Assembly: GCA_029934215.1 (NCBI GenBank)
Contig: JAOZMR010000002.1
Location: 1 to 32,942, forward strand
Direction of reading: 5' to 3'
Length of the DNA: 32,942 nucleotides
Source of the DNA: Pontiellaceae bacterium
Lineage (GTDB): Bacteria > Verrucomicrobiota > Kiritimatiellia > Kiritimatiellales > Tichowtungiaceae
Shown piece after piece: positions 14,591-22,915 of the stretch (the first letter of the stretch is position 1; each line of letters begins with the position of its first letter). A model generated the notes under the pieces. It had not been told where the DNA came from. It did no database searches and was given only the letters and a program-made list of their open reading frames with translations. The position numbers and the translations under genes are program-made.

Positions 14591-16041
14591 CAGTCCTTTC
14601 GGTAGTAGTAGAGTCCGTCCTGCTTCTTTGGACCGCCGATGATGTATAGTGCATCTTGCCCCATTGAGCTATTAACATAAGCCCATAATCGCCCATCTTC
14701 GGTGCCGACTACGTCCATACCATAACTCGTCGATAGCGAAAGATTCCAGTCTGTTCCATTTGTACTCCATGAAAGATCGGTAAATTTTGTAGGACTCATG
14801 GAATCGCGCTGTCCAGCCATCCATAACTTTCCATCATGAGTGGTAATTTCAAAACCCATGAATGATGAGGAAACAGGAAGGTTCGTTGTTTCCACACTCC
14901 AGTTCGCACTATCGTTTTCTAGTTTCCAACATGATTGTTTGTGAGGGGTGAAGCACCATAGGTGCTCATTATAAAAAATGAACTCAGAGTGATAGTTGTC
15001 CATGGTAGGTATGTTTGTGACAGATAGGCTCCAAGATATTCCGTCAGAAGAATTCCAGATTTTTTTACTCGTACCCTCTGTTGCGACAACCCAAAGCTTA
15101 TCATCAGATGCTAAAACTTCATCTCCCATTGTCGAGTCAAAGGATGTCCATGCTCCAGCTGAAGCTTGTGTCCAATCGATACCGTTAGCAGACTTAAAAA
15201 CAAGACTCACCATATTACTTCTGCAAAACCCAAAAAATTCACTTTTAAAAAGAACAACCTCTCGTAATTCAACAGAAGCTCCAAAATCATTAGTCCATGT
15301 CGTCCAGTCTTCTGCATCGGATGTGGATGCCGCTTTTTGCTGAAGCCCTGTTTCAAAAAAATACACTTTATCACCATGCGAGAAAGCATCGAAATACATG
15401 GGATTCATATAGGGAAAGCTTCCTTCAGTCCATTCTCTTGCATTAGAGGTTCTGAAAACATTAGCTCCCATGCCAGAACCAGAGTAAGCCCAAAGTTCGT
15501 TCCCGTGTCCTAAAGAATCTATCCCCGTAGAAAAATATGGAAAATATCCACCGTCAAACTCCTCCCAGTCAGCGGTTTCGATGTCTTCGTGATATAGAGA
15601 ATATCCCTGCGCTTCGAGTTCAGGGTTGGGATAGGTGTCTGCGAGGACGATGGTTCCGGCGGGATCGGTGTCGCCGCCTGTGTTTAACGCGTATGGGACT
15701 GAAACGAGGCGTTCGCGGGGCGCGAGGGTTTCGCTGTCTATGGTGAGTTCGAGATAAACGGTCGCGTTTGTGAGTGCGTTTTCGAGCGATCCGAGGGTCG
15801 TATCGTCACCGATCATTGTTGAATAAAGTCCGTCCACGATCTGAACGGAGCTGGAGTCTTCGTAGAGGAGGGTTCCGTTGTTTTCTGCGTTGTAGAGTTT
15901 GAAGCTCATGGGGAGGGTGGCGTTCACAAGGTTGGTTCCGTCCACGAGACGCCCTTGATAGCGGAACATTTCTGGAGCCTGTGCGGATGCGGAACTGAGA
16001 GCCGCAAGGTAAAGTAGTCCTATCCAAATCCATTTTTTCAT
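14590..16041 (-). CDS. Secreted Asp-box (BNR-like) propeller protein with fibre-like N-terminal domain
   Basis: The product is 483 aa. A signal peptide covers about residues 1-21. Residues 25-125 form a domain with FRYQGRLVDGTNLVN, LPMSFKLYN, LGSLENAL and RLVSVPYALN, a layout often seen at the N-terminus of secreted, trimeric or tail-fibre-like proteins in this group. From about 150 onward there are repeated Asp-box-like units: SNAREW (199-204), SDAEDW (241-246), ANGIDW (285-290), SSDGISW (331-337), NDSANW (386-391) and TNGTDW (427-432). This suggests a six-unit beta-propeller, as in sialidase-type folds. The catalytic residues of sialidases are not evident, so binding rather than hydrolysis is likely. 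It is transcribed with the calcium-repeat protein downstream. Confidence 0.6.
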   Translation of the reverse strand: MKKWIWIGLLYLAALSSASAQAPEMFRYQGRLVDGTNLVNATLPMSFKLYNAENNGTLLYEDSSSVQIVDGLYSTMIGDDTTLGSLENALTNATVYLELTIDSETLAPRERLVSVPYALNTGGDTDPAGTIVLADTYPNPELEAQGYSLYHEDIETADWEEFDGGYFPYFSTGIDSLGHGNELWAYSGSGMGANVFRTSNAREWTEGSFPYMNPMYFDAFSHGDKVYFFETGLQQKAASTSDAEDWTTWTNDFGASVELREVVLFKSEFFGFCRSNMVSLVFKSANGIDWTQASAGAWTSFDSTMGDEVLASDDKLWVVATEGTSKKIWNSSDGISWSLSVTNIPTMDNYHSEFIFYNEHLWCFTPHKQSCWKLENDSANWSVETTNLPVSSSFMGFEITTHDGKLWMAGQRDSMSPTKFTDLSWSTNGTDWNLSLSTSYGMDVVGTEDGRLWAYVNSSMGQDALYIIGGPKKQDGLYYYRKD

Positions 16042-16078
16042 GAGGGTGCCTTTCTGTTTGTGTGTAGAGTTGAGTATT

Positions 16079-16093
16079 TTTCAAAGGTTGGAA
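16079..16093. repeat. Near-exact dispersed palindrome in a 5' region
   Basis: TTTCAAAGGTTGGAA, one mismatch from the consensus, lies about 40 bp before the start of the propeller-protein gene (minus strand), in intergenic sequence. Confidence 0.55.
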
Positions 16094-16153
16094 TGTAGAT
16101 GATTACTCTTTTTTTGCTAGCGTTATTTTGATTAATTTTTGCTTCCGCTGATT

Positions 16154-17215
16154 TTAGTTGTATCGATCCCAGATTTTCATGACTTTTGCGGAGCGTTGTT
16201 CCCAGTCAGATGGGCGGTTTAGGAGGAGTTCGGTGACGTTTCGGTAGAGTGCTTCGCGGGGATGACGGATGGCGAGCGTTCCGCAACGTAGGTTGCGGAG
16301 GATGTTTTTTGGGGTTTCGTGGAGGGTGTTCATTTCTGGCTCGCGAATCATGCGGTCGGCGGCGTACGCTTGTGGGTTCGCCCAGGTTTTTCCAGTTCGT
16401 AGGCTTTCTGTGTCGAGTAGGACGGCGAACCATATCTGCGCTTCTTCGAGGAGTTCGGCTTCTCCTATGGTTGTGTTGTTGAATTCGTGTGGGGAGAATT
16501 TGAAGGTCAATGCTTCGCGGTATCGTTCTTGTAGGTTGAGTTTCCGAACGTTGGAATCTTCAGCGGCTAGGGCGTCGAAGAGTTTGTCGCGTCCTCGGTA
16601 GGGCGTTGCAAAGCGTCCGCGGGAGAGGAGTACGGCGTCGCCGATGGCGAGCATTGTTTTGTAGTAGTTGCGTGTAACGAAGCCGCGGTCGGGCTCGGGT
16701 TCTGCGTCGCGGACGACGCGGAGGGCCCAGAGGAGTCCGGCGCCTCGGTTTAGGTGGAGGCGTAGCGATTCGATGGGCGGCGGATGTTGTTTGACTCGTT
16801 CGGGCGCGTTGGCGGTGAGGATGTTTTGCGGTCCGCTCATGATGATGTGTCCGTTTAGGAGGTCGTGCCACATGAGCCAGGCGGGCCAGTTTTGAATGGC
16901 TTCGATGGTTAGGGGACGGCTGAAGTCGACGTGGATTTTTAGGCGTTTTGCGTAGACTGCGGTGAGGTCTAGGAGGGCTTGGTCGGGGACGTCTGCTGCG
17001 TTTTTGACGACGAGTGTGAAGTCGAGGTCGTTGTAGGGGCACTCTTTTTCGTCGATGAGTTCGATGCCGCCTTCGCCTCTGCCGTAGCCGCCGCCGAGAA
17101 TGAGCGCGACGAGTTTGTCGCCGAGTAGTGCTTCGGTGTCGCGTGTGAATTCTTGAAGAATGCCATCCATCCATTCGTTAAATGCGGGTGTTGCGTGGAA
17201 TGCGTATGTGTTCAT
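16154..17215 (-). CDS. Nucleotidyltransferase-fold protein of unknown substrate
   Basis: The product is 353 aa. Near residues 41-70 it has ALILGGGYGRGEGG followed by PYNDLDFTLVV, the G-G/S-x(n)-D-x-D signature of the DNA polymerase beta-type nucleotidyltransferase fold. A third acidic residue may be in KIHVDFSRPL. The rest is helical. Substrate and role are not recognisable. It could be a minimal nucleotidyltransferase acting on a small molecule, protein or tRNA, or an antitoxin-type enzyme. Its ATG overlaps the stop of the TolC-family gene (ATGA, 17212-17215), so the two are translationally coupled, an unusual partnership. A near-palindrome at 16542-16556 is read as SNVRK. Confidence 0.6.
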   Translation of the reverse strand: MNTYAFHATPAFNEWMDGILQEFTRDTEALLGDKLVALILGGGYGRGEGGIELIDEKECPYNDLDFTLVVKNAADVPDQALLDLTAVYAKRLKIHVDFSRPLTIEAIQNWPAWLMWHDLLNGHIIMSGPQNILTANAPERVKQHPPPIESLRLHLNRGAGLLWALRVVRDAEPEPDRGFVTRNYYKTMLAIGDAVLLSRGRFATPYRGRDKLFDALAAEDSNVRKLNLQERYREALTFKFSPHEFNNTTIGEAELLEEAQIWFAVLLDTESLRTGKTWANPQAYAADRMIREPEMNTLHETPKNILRNLRCGTLAIRHPREALYRNVTELLLNRPSDWEQRSAKVMKIWDRYN

Positions 17216-18705
17216 GGTTGTTCCTTTTCGCTGGGTTGATGAAGGGGCGCTGGTGCGAGGTCGTGAATGTAGAAAAGCGATGGTTCGTTGGTGGTGCTGT
17301 TTTGTGTTTCGTGCGAGAAGGCGGTGTTGCGCATTCGTCCTGTGGCGATGAGGATTGCTTCCCAGGCTTCGCCGACGCCGACGCGGGATTTAATGAATTG
17401 TTCGGTGGAGTGGACGGAGTCTTTTTGTACTTCGTTGAGTCGGGTGACTCGGACGAGGTTGTTTTGGTATAGGAGTGTTACGAGTTCGCGGTCTTCGAGT
17501 GCGGCTTCGCGGCGTAGGACGGCGTTGTGGTAGAGCTGAAGGGAGTGATTGAAGTTTTTGAAGAGTCGTGTGAGTTCTTCTCGAAGGTCCATCTGGCTTT
17601 GTTCGAGTTCTAGCTCCGAAATCACGCGCTGGATTTTTGATCGGATGATTTGATGGTGTGAGGAAAAGCCTGAGAAAAGGGGCCAGGTTAGGGCGACGCC
17701 GATGGAGCCTGCGGCAGCTTCTGGAACGCGAAAGTCGGGGGTGTTTGCGTGGCCTACGGAGTAGTTTGCATTAAATGTTACGGTGGGCAGGCGTGTGCCG
17801 CGAGTGATGTTGACATCGAGTTTTGCGATGTCGAGGCGTTCTTTTTGTTGTCGAATGTCTGTGCGGGTTTTCCATGCGTATTCGAGTTGTTCTTCTAGGT
17901 CGATGTCGAGAAACGCTAGCTCGTCTGGATATGGATCAACGAAACGGTGTGTATCCACGGACAGAACGTTATTGGTTTGTAGTAGTTTTTCTAAGATTGT
18001 GATATTTGAGTCGAAGAGTAGGCGCTGGGAGAAGTAGGTGTTTACGTCTTCCATGAGTTTGACTTTGAAGTTTAAAATGTCGCTTCGCCGTCCAACGCCT
18101 GCGCTATATTTCTGCACTTCGGTGTCGAGCATTCTGTGGTTGAAGAAGATGTCTTGCTGCGATGCGTCCATTCGATCTTGCGCCAAAACGGTGGCAAACC
18201 AAACGGTGCTGATAATCTGGTGGAGCCCGCGCCGCGCTTCTTTTTCGGCGAATTGCTGCGCGTTGCGTTCGTGCGAGGATTTGAGGACGTTCAACTCGCG
18301 TTGAAAGCCATCGAAAATCAACCAGGTACCGTTTAGGCTGGCAGAATATGCGTCGTCTTCTTGACGGTGCCCGCGTCCGGTGTAGGTTTCTCCCCAGCTC
18401 ATGCCAAAGGAGAGCGATGGCCAATATGCGCTTCGCTGAATGCTTAGTTCTCGTTGGGCGGAACGGACTGCGGCTTCGGCGACTTTGAGGGTTACAGAGT
18501 TTGAAAAGACTTCTGCAATTACGCCGTCGAGTTGCAGGTGAATCAGGTTTGTGGAGAGTGGGATTTTCCATGGCGTTTCGCCGCGCCACGCGATCGGAGC
18601 ACAAGCGTCCGATAGCGTCGAGTCGATTTCCACCTTTTCGGCGAAGCTTGTGAGCGTAAATGCCAAAACAACGGTGAACATTGCTAGTTTTTTCTTTTTA
18701 ACCAT
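17212..18705 (-). CDS. TolC-family outer membrane efflux protein
   Basis: The product is 497 aa, a typical TolC-family length. It has a signal peptide (LAMFTVVLAFTLTSFA). Two outer-membrane-efflux repeats are visible: VTLKVAEAAVRSAQRELSIQRSAYWPSLSFGMSWGET with the first strand pair, and the later RLPTVTFNANYSVG with WPLFSGF. Long amphipathic helices lie between and after (ADRMDASQQDIFF..., LELEQSQMDLREELTRLFKNF). TolC proteins form trimeric tunnels for efflux or type I secretion. No membrane-fusion protein or inner-membrane pump lies next to it; its only operon partner is the nucleotidyltransferase-fold gene. Confidence 0.85.
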   Translation of the reverse strand: MVKKKKLAMFTVVLAFTLTSFAEKVEIDSTLSDACAPIAWRGETPWKIPLSTNLIHLQLDGVIAEVFSNSVTLKVAEAAVRSAQRELSIQRSAYWPSLSFGMSWGETYTGRGHRQEDDAYSASLNGTWLIFDGFQRELNVLKSSHERNAQQFAEKEARRGLHQIISTVWFATVLAQDRMDASQQDIFFNHRMLDTEVQKYSAGVGRRSDILNFKVKLMEDVNTYFSQRLLFDSNITILEKLLQTNNVLSVDTHRFVDPYPDELAFLDIDLEEQLEYAWKTRTDIRQQKERLDIAKLDVNITRGTRLPTVTFNANYSVGHANTPDFRVPEAAAGSIGVALTWPLFSGFSSHHQIIRSKIQRVISELELEQSQMDLREELTRLFKNFNHSLQLYHNAVLRREAALEDRELVTLLYQNNLVRVTRLNEVQKDSVHSTEQFIKSRVGVGEAWEAILIATGRMRNTAFSHETQNSTTNEPSLFYIHDLAPAPLHQPSEKEQP

Positions 18706-18775
18706 GTCTATTTTTCCTTAGACTGTATTTCTTCTGCAGGGCAAATGTGTATCGTTTTCAAAAGGCAAGTCATTT

Positions 18776-19660
18776 TCAATCCTGCCAATAAGAAATGTAA
18801 TGAGGAAGCTCTTTCGCAAAAAACTTCTCATAACCCTTAACGTTATCAAAACTCGCAAACTTTTTCTTTTTTACCTCGTCATACACCACGATCGTTATGT
18901 TGTAGGATTTCAAAGTCGCTGCGACGTTTTGTGTGATAGCCCCGTCAACCGTTAACAAAAAGATATGGGGCAAATTGGTTCTTTGTAACTCCTCAACAAC
19001 CTCCTGCCATCTTTCGCGCAAAGTTGTTTTCATTGTCAACAATGCACATTTAGCTCTGTTTGAAGCATACCCATCAGCGGATGGGATGACAGCGTCCACT
19101 ATTTTCCCTATGCCGTTTTCGCTGTAAAACTTGTTTCCAAGTCGCGCTTGGTTCGCAAAAGGATAATCTAGAATCGTGAGGATTTTTTCGATGACCCGTT
19201 CGAATGTTTTTCCAGCGCGACTTCTTCTGGAATTTGTTGTGCTTAGGCTCAACGCATACAGGTACGGCATAATTCGCCCCGCATATTCCCCAACCAAAAG
19301 CGTCATTTTTTTGAACAGTTCTTCCTTCGTTAAGTTGGTGTATTTGTTAGCGATATTCGCTTTATATAACTTAGCTAAAATGTCTCTAGGAATATCTCTA
19401 TTCTCAACGAGAAAGGTAATTATCTCCTTGTGAAAAACACACTCATCCTCTAAATGCCGATGCCAAGCCGTTTCACGCAAACTCTCTATAACATCAGACG
19501 GGGTTTGCTTTACCTGCTCGGTGGAAAGACGCAGCGCTTCATAGGCATATTCGGCATAAAACTCTGGGGTTCTTACGAGTTCGTTTCGTTTTTGTTTTAT
19601 GGTTACGCCCCACCATTTTTTTTCGTCAGCACTTAAATCAAAAATTGTTTCTATTTTCAT
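18776..19660 (-). CDS. Type II restriction endonuclease, EcoRII-C-like
   Basis: I choose the ATG at 19658-19660 (MKIETIFDLS) because GGAG lies 8 nt upstream; a more upstream in-frame ATG at 19672 is possible. The product is 294 aa. The C-terminal half resembles the EcoRII catalytic domain: SRRSRAGKTFERVIEKIL (143-160), IVDAVIPS with a candidate catalytic Asp at 189, and ALLTMKTTLRERW with candidate Lys 211 and the x-R-x-R-W ending. EcoRII-type enzymes cut at CCWGG. The specificity here is not provable from sequence. It starts almost immediately after the cytosine methyltransferase gene, making a complete type II system. It is visibly more AT-rich than its neighbours. Confidence 0.75.
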   Translation of the reverse strand: MKIETIFDLSADEKKWWGVTIKQKRNELVRTPEFYAEYAYEALRLSTEQVKQTPSDVIESLRETAWHRHLEDECVFHKEIITFLVENRDIPRDILAKLYKANIANKYTNLTKEELFKKMTLLVGEYAGRIMPYLYALSLSTTNSRRSRAGKTFERVIEKILTILDYPFANQARLGNKFYSENGIGKIVDAVIPSADGYASNRAKCALLTMKTTLRERWQEVVEELQRTNLPHIFLLTVDGAITQNVAATLKSYNITIVVYDEVKKKKFASFDNVKGYEKFFAKELPHYISYWQD

Positions 19661-19673
19661 TACGATCTCCATT

Positions 19674-20861
19674 TTAACTAACTACAGAGGCCATGCCATC
19701 CTCTGCGGGCTGGTTGGACTCAAGTGCTTTCATGATTTGTTTGGCTACCGCTTTAACAACAGGAACGGCCACAGAATTTCCGAACTGCTTATAAGCCTGC
19801 GCGTCTGAAACTACAATTCGGTATTTTTCAGGAAAACCCTGAAGCCGCGCACACTCGCGAGGGGTCAGTTTTCGCGGATTTTTGTTTTCTTGGGCAATGA
19901 GTATTTCACTTCCGTCTTTGTAGTATCGCGCCGAGAGCGTGTTCGCGTAATCTGATTCATGGGTAAACACCGAGAAACCAAACCCATTTCCTTTTTCTCG
20001 GTGTTCTTTAAGTCGCCTCTCGTGCCCTGCCAATAGTTTGTCCGATATGGTGTATTTAGGGTCTGGATCGAGTTCGAGAATATTTCCTACTTGGATTTTT
20101 TCTTTTCCTTTTTGTGGTTCAGGGAATTCAAACTTAAGCGGGGTTCTGAAGGCCACAATGAATATTCGCTCTCGGTTCTGGGGAACACCAAAATCATAGG
20201 CTCGCAAAACTTTTGCGTAAACCTTATATCCTTCATCTCTCAACACTTGCAGGATTGTCTCGAATGTTTTTCCTTTGTTGTGCGTTTTCAACCTCTTCAC
20301 GTTTTCCAAGAAAAGAACATCCGGCTGCTTTTGGCGGACAATTTCCATTACTTCAAAAAACAAAGTTCCTCGGGTGTCTTCGAACCCCTTTTGATGACCA
20401 GCTTGTGAAAAGGGCTGACATGGAAATCCGCCGGCCAAAATGGTGTGTTCAGGGATCGTGTTTAAGGCGTCTTGACTCGCTGTAAATTTCCGAATATCTC
20501 CAAAAGGAACCTCTCCGTAATTCGCAAAGTATGATTCTTTTGCGAACTTGTCCCACTCGGATGAAAACATACATTTCCCGCCCACAGATTGAAGAGCAAT
20601 GCGAAACCCACCAATGCCAGCAAATAAATCAATGAATTGAAAATTTGGATTTTCCGGAGGCGGAAATGGAACATCCCATTTAATGGGAAACCATTCCTGG
20701 AAATCGGAGTTTTTTGTGAAATAGCCTGGCACAGATTCCTCCACACGCCATTCGTCTGTATTCGTTGGGTTGTGGAGGTAGTGAGTTGCATGCGCGAGGC
20801 TCTCGTCATCCCAGTATGGTTTAGAGATATCGAGTTTTTTTTCTATTGCTGTATAGTTCAT
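19674..20861 (-). CDS. DNA (cytosine-5) methyltransferase of a type II restriction-modification system
   Basis: The product is 395 aa. Motif I is FIDLFAGIGGFR (about residues 76-87). Motif IV, with the catalytic cysteine, is GGFPCQPFSQAG (Cys 148). Motif VI is ENVKRL, motif VIII PQNRERIFIVAF, motif IX LTPRECARLQGFP and motif X QFGNSVAVPVV. An N-terminal extension of about 70 residues precedes motif I. It methylates cytosine at the site cut by the adjacent endonuclease. The target-recognition region lies between VIII and IX and I cannot assign its sequence. Methyltransferase first, nuclease second is the usual order for safe establishment after transfer. Confidence 0.92.
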   Translation of the reverse strand: MNYTAIEKKLDISKPYWDDESLAHATHYLHNPTNTDEWRVEESVPGYFTKNSDFQEWFPIKWDVPFPPPENPNFQFIDLFAGIGGFRIALQSVGGKCMFSSEWDKFAKESYFANYGEVPFGDIRKFTASQDALNTIPEHTILAGGFPCQPFSQAGHQKGFEDTRGTLFFEVMEIVRQKQPDVLFLENVKRLKTHNKGKTFETILQVLRDEGYKVYAKVLRAYDFGVPQNRERIFIVAFRTPLKFEFPEPQKGKEKIQVGNILELDPDPKYTISDKLLAGHERRLKEHREKGNGFGFSVFTHESDYANTLSARYYKDGSEILIAQENKNPRKLTPRECARLQGFPEKYRIVVSDAQAYKQFGNSVAVPVVKAVAKQIMKALESNQPAEDGMASVVS

Positions 20862-20894
20862 TTTGCTCTCAGCGTTTTTCGATGACTCATTTTT

Positions 20895-21734
20895 CTACGT
20901 GTGAATGCCATCGAGAAATCCCTTTCTGCGACCTAGCATTTGCATTAGGCGAAGGAGTGGTGCGTGGATAAATGCTTGAGCCGACCGATTTTTCAGCGCG
21001 TATTTCCAGTCGGCTAATACTTGCCGCACGGCTGGTATTCCTGAGTAGCGGAGCCAGCTTTTTTCCCAGGCCGTCCATTCAAAAATATCTGCGTCGGCTT
21101 TTCCTTCGCCATATTGACGGCGAAACCATTGCTTTAGGGTGTAGTTGTGCGAGTGATAGACTTGCGAGGCTGGGCAATACCGAATGAGCCCGCCATCCTG
21201 GCGAAGTTTCCATGTCCAGTCGATATCTTCGGAGTATTGTATGTCTTCGCTAAATTGCATGGTATTCCATACGCTTCGTCGAATGGCGGAGGAGGCCATC
21301 GAAAAACAGTGCTTCCATTTTTCCTGTCTGGCGCCGTCACCAAATGTGTCTTCTGTGTCTTTTGCAAAAAGAGGAAGGCAGTCGGGGCGAGGCCGTTGTC
21401 GACTAAATACCGCGCCGACGTTTTTTTCGTCAAACCCAGCCAAAAGGGTGTCGAGCCAGTCGCTTGTTAGTGGCGGACAGTCTGAGTTGAGGAAAACAAC
21501 GAATTCGCTTTCGGTTTCGCGCATCGCCTGGTTAAGTACCACGCCTGGAACATAGGTTCCGGCTGGCACATTAATCACCCGGTCTGCCAATTCTTCGCAG
21601 ATCTGGGTTGTTCCGTCTTTCGATTCGTTGTCCATGACCAAGATTCGGCTGGGTGTTTTCTGCCGGCGAATTCCTTCTAGGGTTTCTCGGATGAGGTCAA
21701 TATCATTGTAAGCGCGAACGACGATATCGATCAT
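20895..21734 (-). CDS. Glycosyltransferase family 2
   Basis: I set the start at the ATG at 21732-21734 (MIDIVVRAYNDIDLIRE), preceded by AAGGAGAT; the frame is open further upstream but runs through the neighbouring gene. The product is 279 aa. GT2 features are the N-terminal nucleotide-binding strand, ILVMDNESKDGTTQI, and the acidic NSDCPPLTSDW; SEDIDWTWKL is a candidate catalytic-base region. It probably adds a sugar to a surface polysaccharide or lipid; donor and acceptor are unknown. It overlaps the upstream phosphatase-superfamily gene by an ATGA, so the two are coupled and probably act on the same glycan or lipid. Confidence 0.85.
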   Translation of the reverse strand: MIDIVVRAYNDIDLIRETLEGIRRQKTPSRILVMDNESKDGTTQICEELADRVINVPAGTYVPGVVLNQAMRETESEFVVFLNSDCPPLTSDWLDTLLAGFDEKNVGAVFSRQRPRPDCLPLFAKDTEDTFGDGARQEKWKHCFSMASSAIRRSVWNTMQFSEDIQYSEDIDWTWKLRQDGGLIRYCPASQVYHSHNYTLKQWFRRQYGEGKADADIFEWTAWEKSWLRYSGIPAVRQVLADWKYALKNRSAQAFIHAPLLRLMQMLGRRKGFLDGIHT

Positions 21735-22882
21735 GATTCTATCTCCTTTTTCATGAGCCCGAATAGGTCGTCGAGGCGTTTCGGCGGTGTGTCGAGGTCT
21801 ACGTTTGTGGCGAAACTCGCGACGGAATCTTTGTCGTTTGGATCGTACCCATGCATACCTGCGAGATGGGTTTCGCCGAGGAAGCTTGGGCAGAGAAGTA
21901 GGCCTGGGTTGACTAGGAAGAAGAGGTCGCCGTAGCGGTTTGTTTTGAAGTCGCAGCCCCATTCGTGCATCTTTTCTTTCGAGAGGATTTTCCCGTTCGT
22001 CTCTTTTTCGAGCACGCCTCGAATGGCGGCTTCTGCGCCGGGTTTCAGGAACCAGAATCGCGCCATCGTGGAATCGTATACGGCGGCGTAGTCTTCGCCA
22101 AATTTTAGACCGAGCGCTTCGATTTGCGGGATCAGCTGATAATCTTCCGGCGTCGCGGTCATTCCATGGTCTGAGAAAACGTATAGATTCACTGTTTCGT
22201 ACTGTTCGTGCGCCACTTCTAGTAGCTTGCGCATTTGTTGGTCGTACCATTTGATTTTCTCGGAGCCTTCTTTCGCCTCTGGACCGTGCTCGTGGAGAAT
22301 GGCATCCATGTGCGCCATGTATAGGTATGCAAATTCGATTTCGCCTTTCTTCAGATCTTCTGTCAGCGTCGCTAGATTGTGCTCCTCGCTTTTCCACCAT
22401 TCGGAAAGATAGAATGGGATATTTTGATCGCGCAGATCGTCGAAGATGGTTCGTGCGCCGGAGTTGATTCCTCCCTTCTGATAGAGGTCGCGCTTTTCGG
22501 TGTATTCAAACATTGGAAGTTTGTCAAACGGCATGTTGTAGATCTGGAAGTATCCGGTGTATCCATAGAGACGCTTGATGAATCGGCTCATCAGGCGGCG
22601 GACGCGCCCGCGCCGGGTGATGCTTTTGGGAAGATATTTGAAAAAACGACAGAGCGCAAATGGCGATTTTTCTGGGTTGTAAGCAAAAAACGAAAAGTGA
22701 TCGTGTTCCCTCGGCATCAGCCCCGTAATGATGGTTGGGTCGCACGTTGAGCTATATCCAAAGATCGTATTGATCGGGGATTTGTATGGAAGCAGGTCGT
22801 CGAGAAACGGTTCTCGTTTCAGGAGTTCGTATCCAAACGCATCGATGAAAGTGAACAATGCGAGTTTTTCTTTTTTAGCCAT
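21731..22882 (-). CDS. Alkaline-phosphatase-superfamily phosphodiesterase/nucleotide pyrophosphatase-like protein
   Basis: The product is 383 aa without a signal peptide. Metal-site motifs of the superfamily are visible: the nucleophile region GYSSTCDPTIITG (candidate Thr), AHMDAILHEHGP (Asp and His ligands), VFSDHGMT (Asp-His pair) and GMHGYDPND (last His). The FxDAFGYE start resembles type I phosphodiesterases. Such proteins cleave phosphodiester bonds of nucleotides or sugar-phosphate polymers, or transfer phospho-groups. A cytoplasmic location with a coupled glycosyltransferase suggests a role in glycan precursor metabolism (inference). Confidence 0.75.
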   Translation of the reverse strand: MAKKEKLALFTFIDAFGYELLKREPFLDDLLPYKSPINTIFGYSSTCDPTIITGLMPREHDHFSFFAYNPEKSPFALCRFFKYLPKSITRRGRVRRLMSRFIKRLYGYTGYFQIYNMPFDKLPMFEYTEKRDLYQKGGINSGARTIFDDLRDQNIPFYLSEWWKSEEHNLATLTEDLKKGEIEFAYLYMAHMDAILHEHGPEAKEGSEKIKWYDQQMRKLLEVAHEQYETVNLYVFSDHGMTATPEDYQLIPQIEALGLKFGEDYAAVYDSTMARFWFLKPGAEAAIRGVLEKETNGKILSKEKMHEWGCDFKTNRYGDLFFLVNPGLLLCPSFLGETHLAGMHGYDPNDKDSVASFATNVDLDTPPKRLDDLFGLMKKEIES

Positions 22883-22915
22883 ATCTGGTTTCTCCTTTAG
22901 AACATCTGTTTTCGA

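Noticed and set aside
22392..22406. Possible palindrome TTCCACCATTCGGAA in the phosphatase-superfamily gene
   Set aside because: Two mismatches from consensus; not counted.
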